Shown: positions 30,542 through 39,223 of the stretch, piece by piece
How the letters are laid out: each line of letters starts with the position of its first letter
Numbering within the stretch: position 1 is the stretch's first letter
Assembly: GCA_029567705.1 (NCBI GenBank)
Contig: JAKPXC010000053.1
Location: 1-40,582 of the forward strand
DNA length: 40,582 nt
Source of the DNA: Candidatus Cloacimonadota bacterium
GTDB taxonomy: Bacteria; Cloacimonadota; Cloacimonadia; Cloacimonadales; Cloacimonadaceae
Direction: 5' to 3'
Notes under the pieces: generated by a model
Database searches by the model: none
What the model saw: the letters and a program-made list of their open reading frames with translations, nothing else
Told to the model about the DNA's origin: nothing
Made by a program: the position numbers and the translations under genes

Positions 30542-31657
30542 ATGGATAATGGCAGCTGTGCAGAAAGCAGAGGCTTGTTTTCCGGACTCAGTGAAGAAGT
30601 CGTTGAAGAATTGACCCGGGATTTGCCCCGGATCAAGGTTCAACGGGGTGAATCGATAATCGCAGAACACACTCATGGAGATAGTCTCTTCTACATCTGT
30701 AAAGGCAAGGTGGAGATCAGTAAAAGCCTCAAAGATGCAGAGACTCCTCTGGCTCAGCTTTCTATTCTGGAGCCGGGCGATTGCTTTGGGGAAATGTCCA
30801 TTATCAACGATGCTCCCCGCTCTGCCACAGTAATAGCCTTGGACGACGTGGAAGTTTTGGCTATACCTCGCAAGGTCTTCATGGATCTCACGTTCTCACA
30901 TCCGGTCGTGATGTATAACCTTATTCAGACAATCTCGGGCCGGCTTCGCAGCACGAATGACCGGTTTACCGAGCTGATGAACCAGATGATCAGCAAGAAT
31001 CGTCTGGAGGCCATTGGTCTGGCCGCCAGTAAGATCATACATGATCTGAAGACTCCGCTCACGGTGATTGTTCTTACTGCCCAGCTTCTGGAAAACCTCT
31101 ATCCCAACAGCTCCGAATTCACAGATAGCATTATCAAGCAAACCAAGACCATAGATCTGCTGGTGCGGGAAATTCTGGATTTTGCCAAGAACAACGAAGG
31201 CCAACCCATGATCCAGAAGGTGGATCTGGATTTGTTTTTCAAGGAGATCAAGACCAGCTACGGAGCTTCTCTGCAGGGCAGAAGGATAGAATTCATCATA
31301 GAAAACGGGGTGAGGGAATACGTTCACTTCGATGAGATGAAGATCAAACGAGTCTTGCTCAATCTCTTGCGAAACAGCTCAGAAGCCATTGCTGATGAGG
31401 GCGAGATCAAGATAGTTACCAATCTGGCCAGCAATTGGCTACAAATCAGTGTGATAGATAGTGGCAAAGGGATTCCGGATAAAATCAAGGATGACCTCTT
31501 TAAACCCTTTGTTACAGAAGGGAAAGCTCATGGCACAGGCTTGGGTTTGGCAATTTGCAAGAAGCTGGTGCAAGAACACAAAGGCAGGCTGGAATACATC
31601 CCGGTACAGCCTCATGGCTGCCGTTTTGATATACGAATACCCCAGTCTGCCAAATAA
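30542..31657 (+). CDS. Histidine kinase with N-terminal cyclic-nucleotide-binding domain
   Basis: The 371-residue soluble protein starts with a CRP-like cyclic-nucleotide-binding domain (about 12-125). Its phosphate-binding cassette GDCFGEMSIINDAPRSATV keeps Glu84 and Arg93, the residues that bind the cyclic phosphate. After a linker helix, HisKA has KIIHDLKTPLTV with phosphoacceptor His167. The ATPase domain keeps an N-box (LLNLLRNSSEAI), G1 (DSGKGIPD) and G2 (HGTGLGLAICKKL). It is therefore a potential cAMP- or cGMP-responsive autokinase. No partner response regulator or cyclase is adjacent. It has GAGG upstream and lies between a membrane glycosyltransferase-like gene and rpmB. Confidence 0.92.
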   Translation: MDNGSCAESRGLFSGLSEEVVEELTRDLPRIKVQRGESIIAEHTHGDSLFYICKGKVEISKSLKDAETPLAQLSILEPGDCFGEMSIINDAPRSATVIALDDVEVLAIPRKVFMDLTFSHPVVMYNLIQTISGRLRSTNDRFTELMNQMISKNRLEAIGLAASKIIHDLKTPLTVIVLTAQLLENLYPNSSEFTDSIIKQTKTIDLLVREILDFAKNNEGQPMIQKVDLDLFFKEIKTSYGASLQGRRIEFIIENGVREYVHFDEMKIKRVLLNLLRNSSEAIADEGEIKIVTNLASNWLQISVIDSGKGIPDKIKDDLFKPFVTEGKAHGTGLGLAICKKLVQEHKGRLEYIPVQPHGCRFDIRIPQSAK

Positions 31658-31721
31658 ATACTTGTCAAAATAACGGTTCCAGTTTCTTTGGTTCTACTAA
31701 TCAATTTATGGATGGTGAAAG

Positions 31722-31916
31722 ATGTCAAGAATATGCGATATATGCGGAAAAGGCGCCCAAGTGGGCAACAATAGAAGCCACGCTCTCAATGCTACGAAGC
31801 GTCGTTTCTACCCCAATCTGCACGAGATTCGTGCCGAGATTAATGGTACTGTCAAACGCGTTAAGCTTTGCAGCTCCTGTCTCAAGGCCAATAAGGTCCG
31901 CAAAGCTGTCAGTTAA
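31722..31916 (+). CDS. rpmB: Large ribosomal subunit protein bL28
   Basis: The 64-residue protein starts [20 protein letters not shown], the standard bL28 N-terminus, and has [11 protein letters not shown] and [13 protein letters not shown]. The CxxC pairs at 5/8 and 50/53 make this a zinc-ribbon (C+) form. It is unlinked to rpmG here. A frame overlapping in another register is a shadow. Confidence 0.97.
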   Translation: MSRICDICGKGAQVGNNRSHALNATKRRFYPNLHEIRAEINGTVKRVKLCSSCLKANKVRKAVS

Positions 31917-31986
31917 TATACCGGGACCGGCAATAAGCAGATAGTTATCTGAGCTATACATCCAAGGATGTGGGCTCACACATTTT

Positions 31987-32017
31987 GGGAATAGCGCAGT
32001 GCTCTGTTCCCTTTTTT
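31987..32017 (+). terminator. Probable terminator after rpmB
   Basis: GGGAA (31987-31991) pairs with TTCCC (32007-32011). An inner AGC/GCT stem is offset by a small internal loop, and six T follow at 32012-32017. The 70 nt between rpmB and this stem also hold a small dyad (CAGATA-GT-TATCTG, 31938-31951) of unknown meaning. Confidence 0.65.
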
Positions 32018-32043
32018 GCATTCTGGAATAAAGGTGGAATCTG

Positions 32044-33030
32044 ATGCAAGTAGAAGAAATACATCGTAGAGTGTTGGATAGTTCGCAAGTTCTGGATGAG
32101 CTGCGGGCTTCCATTTCCCGGGTGATAGTTGGCCAGGATGAGATTATCTCCAAGCTGATGATAGGAATACTGGCTGGAGGACATGTGTTGGTAGAGGGAG
32201 TTCCCGGCTTGGCAAAGACGCTGATAATCAGCACAATTGCCAAAGCAATCCAGACAAGTTTCAAGCGTATTCAATTCACTCCCGATCTGCTTCCTGCCGA
32301 TATCACAGGCACTCTGGTTTACAATCAGAAGACGGGTGAGTTCTCTGCCAAGCAAGGCCCGATTTTTGCGAATTTCATCCTCGCAGACGAGATTAACCGG
32401 GCTCCCTCCAAGGTGCAATCCGCCCTTCTGGAGGCCATGCAGGAACACCAGGTTACCATTGGTGATACCAGTTATCGTCTGCCCGATCCCTTCTTCGTAA
32501 TGGCCACTCAGAATCCCATTGAACAGGAAGGAACCTATCCTTTGCCAGAAGCTCAGGTGGATAGATTTATGCTTAAGCTGAAAATCAAGTATCCCAGCCT
32601 GGACGAGGAACGGCTCATTCTGGATCGCATGGTGGTGGAACAGGAGATCAAGATTGATCCGGTGATTAAGCCGGAAAATCTGGCAGAGATGAGGAAGGTG
32701 ATCGACGATATCTATATGGAGCCCAAGCTGAAGGATTATATCCTGCATCTGGTGCAGGCCACCCGTCATCCGGAGCGATACCCCCGGCTCGGAAGCCTGA
32801 AAGGGTTGATTGATTACGGAGCTTCTCCCCGTGCAGTAATCTATATGGCCAGAGCAGCCAAAGCCAATGCCTTTTTGGAGCATCGTGGCTATGTGATTCC
32901 TGATGATATCAAGATGATTGGCAAGGACGTTCTGCGTCACCGCATCATCCTTTCCTATGAAGCGGAGGCGGAACAGCTTAGTCCCGAAGAGATAGTAGCC
33001 CGGATATTCGACGAGATTGAAGTTCCATAA
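32044..33030 (+). CDS. moxR: MoxR-family AAA+ ATPase
   Basis: The 328-residue protein has Walker A GVPGLAKT (52-59), Walker B FILADEINRAP with Asp115/Glu116, sensor-type ATQNP near 158, and the MoxR insert around TYPLPEAQVDRFML. MoxR ATPases act as chaperone-like partners of von Willebrand factor A (VWA) proteins, inserting metal or helping complexes assemble. It starts the Bat operon, with AGGTGG upstream of ATG 32044. Its TAA shares a base with the ATG of the next gene (TAATG), so translation is coupled. Family and context agree well. Confidence 0.96.
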   Translation: MQVEEIHRRVLDSSQVLDELRASISRVIVGQDEIISKLMIGILAGGHVLVEGVPGLAKTLIISTIAKAIQTSFKRIQFTPDLLPADITGTLVYNQKTGEFSAKQGPIFANFILADEINRAPSKVQSALLEAMQEHQVTIGDTSYRLPDPFFVMATQNPIEQEGTYPLPEAQVDRFMLKLKIKYPSLDEERLILDRMVVEQEIKIDPVIKPENLAEMRKVIDDIYMEPKLKDYILHLVQATRHPERYPRLGSLKGLIDYGASPRAVIYMARAAKANAFLEHRGYVIPDDIKMIGKDVLRHRIILSYEAEAEQLSPEEIVARIFDEIEVP

Positions 33031-33926
33031 TGCAAACCCAAAGCCCTGCTGAAATACTCAAGCGTATCCGCAAGATAGAGATTCAGACCAAGGGAGTGGT
33101 GCAGGAACTCTTCAGTGGAGAGTATCACTCCTCCTTCAAAGGGCAGGGTCTGGAATTTGCTGAAGTGCGGGAGTATCAGCCCGGTGACAGTTATAAGAGT
33201 ATAGATTGGAACGTCTCGGCTCGTTTTGGTGTTCCATATATCAAGAAATATCAGGAAACCAGAGAGCTGAACGTGTTCTTCATTATAGATTCCAGTGCTT
33301 CCTTGGATTTTGGCACTCGGGTGGCACTGAAGCGGGAGCGTTTGGCGGAAATTGTGGCGGTGCTATCCTTTTCTGCTTTGTCGAATAACGATAAAGTGGG
33401 CTTGATCATGTATTCTGACCGTCTGGAGAAGTATCTGCCCCCCAAGAAAGGCCGCAACAGCGCTTTAAAGATACTTCGGGAGATTCTTTATCATGAATCT
33501 GTCTCCCATAGGACCGATCTTTCCGGAGCTTTTGAGTATGCCGGAAGGATGCTGAGAAAGCGCTCTATCGTCTTTGTACTCTCGGATTTCTTTGATCTGC
33601 ACTATGAGAAAGAACTGAAGATTCTGGCCAAGAAGCATGACGTTATCGCCCTGCAGATTCTGGATCAGGCCGATCTGGAGCTGCCTCAGGCAGGGATTTT
33701 GGAGCTTCGTGATCCGGAGACGGGGGTTTCTTTCACTGTAAACAGCTCATCACCATTGATACGCAAGAACTATAGCCTGCGGGTGGAAGCAGAGCAGAAG
33801 AAGCTTCTGCAAAGCTTGAAGACAATGAATGTGGATCATGTGCGGATCAGTAGTACCGATGACTATGTTCAGGCTCTGCGTCAGCTTTTTGCCAAGCGTT
33901 CACATCTGAAGGGTGCCAGAAGATAG
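33030..33926 (+). CDS. DUF58-family protein with VWA-like fold
   Basis: The 298-residue soluble protein carries the DUF58 signature REYQPGDSYKSIDWNVSAR and PYIKKYQETRE, followed by a VWA-like domain whose metal site reads IIDSSAS (DxSxS). These proteins are almost always encoded next to MoxR and are thought to be its adaptor or substrate. No membrane segment is seen, so it should lie in the cytoplasm with MoxR. It shares one base with moxR and is followed by the next gene after a single base. Confidence 0.93.
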   Translation: MQTQSPAEILKRIRKIEIQTKGVVQELFSGEYHSSFKGQGLEFAEVREYQPGDSYKSIDWNVSARFGVPYIKKYQETRELNVFFIIDSSASLDFGTRVALKRERLAEIVAVLSFSALSNNDKVGLIMYSDRLEKYLPPKKGRNSALKILREILYHESVSHRTDLSGAFEYAGRMLRKRSIVFVLSDFFDLHYEKELKILAKKHDVIALQILDQADLELPQAGILELRDPETGVSFTVNSSSPLIRKNYSLRVEAEQKKLLQSLKTMNVDHVRISSTDDYVQALRQLFAKRSHLKGARR

Positions 33927-33927
33927 T

Positions 33928-34863
33928 ATGAACCGAATGGCCTGGCTCTTGATGGCGTGTCTGCTGCTGTGCTGTTCAGTGCTGCCGGCGCAAATCTCTC
34001 AGGAACTGGTGGGAGTGGATTCTCTCACGGTGGGCTCACGTTTTAAACTCATTGTGAAGGCTGATTTCGCCATCAACAGGCTGGTGGTTCCGGATAGTCT
34101 GAGCGAGTTTACCGTGGTGGATAACTACCGCAATACCAAAGACGAGGCGTTACCTTTTGTAGAACTCACTATTGTTCCTCTAAAGACAGGTTCTCTCAGT
34201 TTTCCTCAATTGGAAGTGGAGCCTGTGATCAGTTCAGCACCCAAAGTTTATACCGATAGGTTCAGGGTGAATGTGCTTAGTGTTCGCCCGGAAAATGACG
34301 ATAAGTTGCGTGATATCAAGGATCCCAAGCGGTACAGATGGCAGAAAGCCTGGTGGATCTATCTGCTGGCTTTGCTGCTGGCATTGGCAGCTCTCATCTA
34401 TCTGGTAATAGACAGATTTAAGGCCAAGTCCAAGCCGGAAAGGATCGATAAACCAGAGGCATTGCAGCCAAAACCAGTGGTGCTGGCACCGTGGGAACAA
34501 GCTCTGCAAAACTTGGATCGCCTCTTGGCTTTACAACTACTCCAGAGGGGAGAGGGAGTGGAGTTTCACTTCCGGTTGGCACAGATTTTACGCTCTTATC
34601 TGGAGCAGGTCTATCGTTTCCCAGCGCTGGAGATGACCACCAGGGAGATAGGAGAAGCGCTTGCAGGGCTGCAGCATGGTTCTGTTTACGAGATCAGGAG
34701 CTTCCTGCAGGATTGTGATCTGATCAAATTTGCCAAGAAAGATATCGATGAGATTGGGACCGAAGCCAGGATCTCTTGGCTTAGGACGTATCTGCAGAAC
34801 AAGAATCCCCAGAATACCAGAGTGACCGCTACTGAGGAAGAACAAAGTGATACGACTGGCTGA
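33928..34863 (+). CDS. Membrane-anchored Bat-operon protein of the BatD/DUF4381-like type
   Basis: I place the start at ATG 33928, right after the DUF58 stop, because a signal sequence (MNRMAWLLMACLLLCCSVLPA) begins there; a GTG at 33913 would lie inside the preceding gene. The 311-residue protein has a periplasmic beta domain, a single membrane helix near 141-162 (WWIYLLALLLALAALIYLV), and a helical cytoplasmic domain. This arrangement is common at this place in MoxR-Bat operons, between the DUF58 and batA genes. Function is not established. The 3' end overlaps batA by 17 nt. It has a weak ribosome site, so translation may be coupled. Confidence 0.78.
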   Translation: MNRMAWLLMACLLLCCSVLPAQISQELVGVDSLTVGSRFKLIVKADFAINRLVVPDSLSEFTVVDNYRNTKDEALPFVELTIVPLKTGSLSFPQLEVEPVISSAPKVYTDRFRVNVLSVRPENDDKLRDIKDPKRYRWQKAWWIYLLALLLALAALIYLVIDRFKAKSKPERIDKPEALQPKPVVLAPWEQALQNLDRLLALQLLQRGEGVEFHFRLAQILRSYLEQVYRFPALEMTTREIGEALAGLQHGSVYEIRSFLQDCDLIKFAKKDIDEIGTEARISWLRTYLQNKNPQNTRVTATEEEQSDTTG

Positions 34864-35842
34864 ACCTTGGTTTCTTCTGGTGCTGCTCCTGATTCCTCTC
34901 TACCTGTATCTGGAACTGAGAGTGAGGGAAAGAAGCAGAATCCGGCTCCCCTTCTCCCGGCTGGATATCCTGAGCAGCCTGGCAAAGCCAAGTAGATTCT
35001 GGAGCTACTTCTATCCCGTCTTGAACTGCGTGGTTATAGCCAGCCTGGCTTTTGCCCTGGCGAGACCGCAATGGGGCAAAGGCATCCGCGATATCAGTCA
35101 AAAAGGCGTGGATATCGTGATCTCGGTGGACGTGAGCGGCTCCATGCTGGCTATGGACTTTGCTCCGGACAACCGTCTGGGAGCAGCGGTGGAGGTTGCC
35201 AAAGACTTCATTGCCAAGCGTCCCAATGATAGATTCAGCCTTGTAGCCTTCTCTGAATATGCTATCACTCAAAGCCCCCTCACTTTCGATCATCAGGCCA
35301 TGTTGAACCAGCTTGATAAACTGGAAGTCAATGCAGATGCATCCGGTACGGCTATTGGGATGGGCTTGGCTAAGGCTGTGGCCCGGTTGCAGGACTCCAA
35401 CGCCAAGTCAAAGCTGATTATCCTGATAACAGATGGCGTCAACAACTCTGGTGAGATAGATCCCATCAGTGCTGCCAAGATGGCTAAAGCTTTGGGGGTA
35501 AAAGTTTATCCTATTGGAGTGGGATCCAACGGACTGGTTGATTTCCCCTTTGCTCACCCGCTCTTTGGCATTCAATACCAGAGGGTGCAGATAGAACTTG
35601 ATATGGATACCCTGAACAAAATAGCGGAACTCACCGGAACCGGCAAGGCTGCACTAGCCTCGGATGCCGCCCAGTTCAGGGCTATTATGAGAGATATAGA
35701 TCAAATGGAGAAGACGGAGTATCAGGTGAAGCTCAATTACAACTGGAGCGATCGCTTTCAGGGCTTCATCTGGATAGCACTTATTCTTCTGTTGATTGAA
35801 CTGGCTTTGAAACTGCTTTTAATCCCCAAGCTTCCGGATTAA
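34847..35842 (+). CDS. batA: VWA-domain membrane protein BatA
   Basis: The start is GTG 34847, with GAGGA about 8 nt upstream. The 331-residue protein has an N-terminal membrane helix (FLLVLLLIPLYLYLEL), a second at about 56-72, a periplasmic or cytoplasmic VWA domain with metal site DVSGSM (Asp95, Ser97, Ser99) and ITDGVNNSGEIDP, and a C-terminal helix. This is the standard BatA architecture: two N-terminal helices, VWA, one C-terminal helix. Bat proteins were named for aerotolerance in Bacteroides; their molecular role is still unclear. The next gene begins after four bases. Confidence 0.93.
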   Translation: MIRLAEPWFLLVLLLIPLYLYLELRVRERSRIRLPFSRLDILSSLAKPSRFWSYFYPVLNCVVIASLAFALARPQWGKGIRDISQKGVDIVISVDVSGSMLAMDFAPDNRLGAAVEVAKDFIAKRPNDRFSLVAFSEYAITQSPLTFDHQAMLNQLDKLEVNADASGTAIGMGLAKAVARLQDSNAKSKLIILITDGVNNSGEIDPISAAKMAKALGVKVYPIGVGSNGLVDFPFAHPLFGIQYQRVQIELDMDTLNKIAELTGTGKAALASDAAQFRAIMRDIDQMEKTEYQVKLNYNWSDRFQGFIWIALILLLIELALKLLLIPKLPD

Positions 35843-35846
35843 CATC

Positions 35847-36845
35847 ATGCGCTTTGCTCATACCTGGTTTCTCTTTCTACTCTTGCTTCTGTTGCCTCTG
35901 GGCTACTTGCTTTGGGTACAGAAGGATAGGAAGCTGAAGCGCTTCAGAGACTTTGCCGATGCTCGCTTTTACTCTTTCTATCTGGCTGGCATTTCTCCAT
36001 TTTACTCCAGCCTTAAGGTCGTCCTCAGGCTCATAGCGCTAGCCTTGGTTATCATTGCAGCAGCCGGACCTCAGTGGGATTATGAAGCCACAGAACTGGA
36101 AACCAGCGGTTTGGATATCATCTTCTGCGTGGATATCTCCAAGAGCATGGATGCTGAAGACATAGCGCCCAGTCGTCTATCCCGTGCCAAACTGCAGATA
36201 TCAAGCTTTGTGGACGAGCTTCAGGGAGATAGGATTGGCATCATCGCCTTTGCCGGAACAGCGAGCCTGGAATGTCCCCTAACGGACGATTATGAATCAG
36301 TGCAGATGGTAATCAGCAGCCTTTCCACCAATCAAGCCATCCGCATGGGAACTGATATCGGGGCAGCTCTGGATTTGGCGGCCAAATCTTTCAACACAGG
36401 GCAAGGCAGCAAGATACTTATTCTGATCTCGGACGGCGAAGACCTGGAAAAAGCAGCCCTCACCAAAGCACGCCGGGTTCGTTCCGAGGGTGTCACAATC
36501 TACACCATGGGAGTAGGTACCGAAAGCGGCACCAGGATCACCAACCCTGCCACTGGTGAAGAGAAACTGAGTGTTTTGGATACCGCCACGCTCTCGCAGA
36601 TTGCCAAGCTTGGCAGCGGACAATACTACTCCGTGAGTCCCGGTCAAAACGAGATCAAGCTTCTCCTTAAAGAGATCTACGGCATAGAGAAGGGCTTTGT
36701 GGATGGACGCCGGGTGCATAGAATGAAGCAGCAATACGGTTTCTTCCTGATCGGCGCCTTACTCTTTTTGCTGCTGGAGATGCTTATCAGCTCCAATCGC
36801 AGGTATAACAAAACCGTAAGTCAGGAGGAAGTAAGTGGATACTAA
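35847..36845 (+). CDS. batB: VWA-domain membrane protein BatB
   Basis: The 332-residue paralogue of BatA has the same layout, with N-terminal helices (FLFLLLLLLPLGYLLWV, VVLRLIALALVIIAAAG), VWA metal site DISKSM (Asp96, Ser98, Ser100), LISDGEDLE, and a C-terminal helix near 308-324. BatA and BatB are thought to form a membrane complex with MoxR/DUF58 on the cytoplasmic side. The 3' end overlaps batC by 11 nt. The motif D-x-S-x-S and the adjacent TDIGAALDLA loop are intact, so metal binding is expected. Confidence 0.93.
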   Translation: MRFAHTWFLFLLLLLLPLGYLLWVQKDRKLKRFRDFADARFYSFYLAGISPFYSSLKVVLRLIALALVIIAAAGPQWDYEATELETSGLDIIFCVDISKSMDAEDIAPSRLSRAKLQISSFVDELQGDRIGIIAFAGTASLECPLTDDYESVQMVISSLSTNQAIRMGTDIGAALDLAAKSFNTGQGSKILILISDGEDLEKAALTKARRVRSEGVTIYTMGVGTESGTRITNPATGEEKLSVLDTATLSQIAKLGSGQYYSVSPGQNEIKLLLKEIYGIEKGFVDGRRVHRMKQQYGFFLIGALLFLLLEMLISSNRRYNKTVSQEEVSGY

Positions 36846-37452
36846 GAAGAAGCTAAAGCTTGCAGCCTGGCTGGCTCTGGTTCCTCTGATCTATTTACTT
36901 TTGGAACTGCTGATTGCACCCAAGCTGGGTCGTTCCAGCCTGGCAGAACTCCTCTTTAAAAACAACGCCATCAATGCTGCCTCAGAGCTTTATAAGAAGA
37001 ACCTGAGCAGCGCAGAAGACGATTCTGTTGCCTCGGCAAATTACGCCAAAACCCTCTACAAGAAAGGAGAATACAGCGCAGCACAGGACAGCCTGCAGCA
37101 TATTCTCCGCAGAGAGAATCCTGGGACTGACCTGCTTTACGACATGGGCAACATCGCCTTTCAACAGCAGAAGTATCAGGAAGCTCTGGATTATTACAAA
37201 CAAGCTCTATTGCGCAATCCCGGTGATTACGACCTGAAAGCCAATTATGAACTGACTCTGCGGAAGCTGAATCAGGACAAACCTCCCCAGTCCAACCCGG
37301 AAGACAATCAGGATGAGGAGGAGGAGAACAAGCCGGAAACCAATAACCAGGAAGATATCCGCAACCTCCTGGATGCCCTGGATCAAAAAGAATCCCTGGA
37401 TCGCCAGAACCAACAGAAAGAGCAGGACAATGGAGTTCGTAACTGGTGGTAA
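36835..37452 (+). CDS. batC: TPR membrane protein BatC
   Basis: The start is GTG 36835, with AGGAGG about 7 nt upstream. The 205-residue protein has one N-terminal membrane helix (about 8-28), two TPR units near 62-140 (ANYAKTLYKKGEYSAA; YDMGNIAFQQQKYQEALDYYKQALL) and a highly charged, Gln/Asn/Glu-rich tail ending NGVRNWW. TPR proteins at this place are called BatC. It probably scaffolds the complex in the periplasm. The stop is one base before the batD start. Confidence 0.88.
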   Translation: MDTKKKLKLAAWLALVPLIYLLLELLIAPKLGRSSLAELLFKNNAINAASELYKKNLSSAEDDSVASANYAKTLYKKGEYSAAQDSLQHILRRENPGTDLLYDMGNIAFQQQKYQEALDYYKQALLRNPGDYDLKANYELTLRKLNQDKPPQSNPEDNQDEEEENKPETNNQEDIRNLLDALDQKESLDRQNQQKEQDNGVRNWW

Positions 37453-37453
37453 G

Positions 37454-39223
37454 ATGAGAAGATACTTGCTGATTCTTCTTTCTCTTCTCTCAATCGGTTT
37501 TCTGGTAGCTGATATCAGAGTGATGAGCTCTGTGAACCGGAATGCTATCAGTCTGGACGACCAATTGCAATACACCATCAGAATCAGCAGCAATTCTGCC
37601 CTCCGTCCCAAAGAACCTGCTGCTCCCAGCATTGAGGGCTTCAGCTTCCGAAACATGTACAGCAGCAGCTCTCAGCAGACCTCCTTCATCAATTTCCAAC
37701 GCAGAGTCGAGATCAGCGTTGAATACACATACATCTATCTTCCCACCCGCTTGGGACGTTTTACCATCCCGGCTCAAACCATTGTTGTGGACGGGAAGAA
37801 CTTCAGAACCAGCGAGCATGTGATCAATGTCGTGGCAGGAACCAGCACCAGAAGCCCCAGATCTTATAGTCCCAGAAGTCCCTTCAGTTGGGACGAGCCG
37901 GACGTAATGCCGGATTTTGGCCGCTCTCTCGACGATATCTTCCTGCAGAGTATCCCCGCCTCCTCCACAGTGTATAAGGGAGAGCCGGTAATCGTGTCTT
38001 ACTACGTCTATTCCGGTTCACCCCTGGGCTCGTTCCAACTGGATAATGAAGAAGACTTTCCCGGATACGGCAAGTCTATCTTCTTCCAACCGGATAAGCT
38101 GAATCTGGAGCGGGTGCAACACAACGGGAAGACTTACAATCGTGCACTGATCAAGCGGCTGGTGCTTTCACCCCACAACGTTGGGACGATAAAAGTGCCC
38201 GTCCTGATCGGATCTGCCCGGCTTTACAGCTTAGGATATCAAAGCCGTTCCCTGCGCTCCAGCACTTCTCAAATCACGGTACTCCCTTTGCCGGAAAACG
38301 GACGTCCCTTGGATTTCAGCGGAGCAGTGGGTAGATTCAGAGTTTCTGAAAACCCGGTTGCCAAACAGACCAGCGTGGGGGAAGCCATTACCTATAGCTT
38401 GATTATAGAGGGAAGAGGCAATTTTAACCAGTTTCTGGTTCCCAGTCCCCCCGGAAATGCCAGATTCAGAATATCCAAGCCCCAAGTGGCGGATAATCTT
38501 ACAGCCGGAGTGGAAGGACGCAGGACCGTTATATACACCATCATTCCCCAAGAAGCTGGCAGTTTCACTCTTCCAACCTTTCAGTTCAGTTGGTTCGACT
38601 CAGAAAGTGGCAGCTATAGAACCTTCGAAGGTCGTTCTCAGGAACTACAGGTGAAGCCCTCCAGCATGCTGAGCCAATTCACTGATCTCCTGGGTGGCGA
38701 TAAAGGCAGAAGAATGAGTGGTTTGCTGGATAAGAGCAACTACAAAAGTTATCGGCTATACACCGTAAGTCTCTGGTTTTGGCTGGTTGTGACGGTGATT
38801 CTGGCAGCAGTGCTGATCTCAGTCTATCTGGCCTATCGGGACTCACTCAAATATAAGAACCCCACTCGTTATGCCAAGATTCAAGCGGAGCAAGCTCTCA
38901 CGAAGCACTTCCTGAAGGCCAGAGAAGCAGCTCAAAGACTTTCCCCGGACTTTTACTCCCATGCTGAAGCAGGGATCATGAGCTTCCTGGCAGAGCGTTA
39001 CAAGCTCTCCAATCGCCTATCCAGCAAGGAAAAGCTGGAGAAACTGGCCGAGCATGGCCTTAGCGAAGAGCTTCAGACTAAGCTGGATATCTTCCTGGCT
39101 CATTGCCGAGAAGCCAAATACATGCCGGTGGAAGCAGATGCAGCAGGCATCAGCGAAGACCTGAAACGCCTCGAAGAGCTCGTGCGTCTTTTGGTGGAGA
39201 GTAAGAGGACAAAACTCGTATGA
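37454..39223 (+). CDS. batD: BatD (oxygen-tolerance family) membrane protein
   Basis: ATG 37454 has GGTGG upstream and begins a signal peptide (MRRYLLILLSLLSIGFLVA); upstream in-frame codons lie inside batC and encode an Arg-rich non-signal stretch. The 589-residue product has the BatD beginning (VMSSVNRNAISLDDQLQYTI), several periplasmic beta-sandwich domains with PSIEGFSF and IPAQTIVVDGKNF, one membrane helix near 437-462 (LWFWLVVTVILAAVLISVYL), and a helical cytoplasmic C-terminus. BatD is the large periplasmic component of the operon. Its stop overlaps the next start by ATGA. Confidence 0.93.
   Translation: MRRYLLILLSLLSIGFLVADIRVMSSVNRNAISLDDQLQYTIRISSNSALRPKEPAAPSIEGFSFRNMYSSSSQQTSFINFQRRVEISVEYTYIYLPTRLGRFTIPAQTIVVDGKNFRTSEHVINVVAGTSTRSPRSYSPRSPFSWDEPDVMPDFGRSLDDIFLQSIPASSTVYKGEPVIVSYYVYSGSPLGSFQLDNEEDFPGYGKSIFFQPDKLNLERVQHNGKTYNRALIKRLVLSPHNVGTIKVPVLIGSARLYSLGYQSRSLRSSTSQITVLPLPENGRPLDFSGAVGRFRVSENPVAKQTSVGEAITYSLIIEGRGNFNQFLVPSPPGNARFRISKPQVADNLTAGVEGRRTVIYTIIPQEAGSFTLPTFQFSWFDSESGSYRTFEGRSQELQVKPSSMLSQFTDLLGGDKGRRMSGLLDKSNYKSYRLYTVSLWFWLVVTVILAAVLISVYLAYRDSLKYKNPTRYAKIQAEQALTKHFLKAREAAQRLSPDFYSHAEAGIMSFLAERYKLSNRLSSKEKLEKLAEHGLSEELQTKLDIFLAHCREAKYMPVEADAAGISEDLKRLEELVRLLVESKRTKLV

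Noticed and set aside
31708-31944. A 78-codon frame overlapping rpmB
   Set aside because: It is an out-of-frame shadow of the clearly recognised bL28 gene.
31938-31951. CAGATA-GT-TATCTG dyad before the moxR operon
   Set aside because: Short, with no matching promoter boxes at sensible spacing; recorded only as a possible operator.
31954-32940. A 328-codon minus-strand frame opposite moxR
   Set aside because: moxR on the plus strand has Walker A, Walker B and MoxR motifs; the antisense frame has no ribosome site or family likeness.
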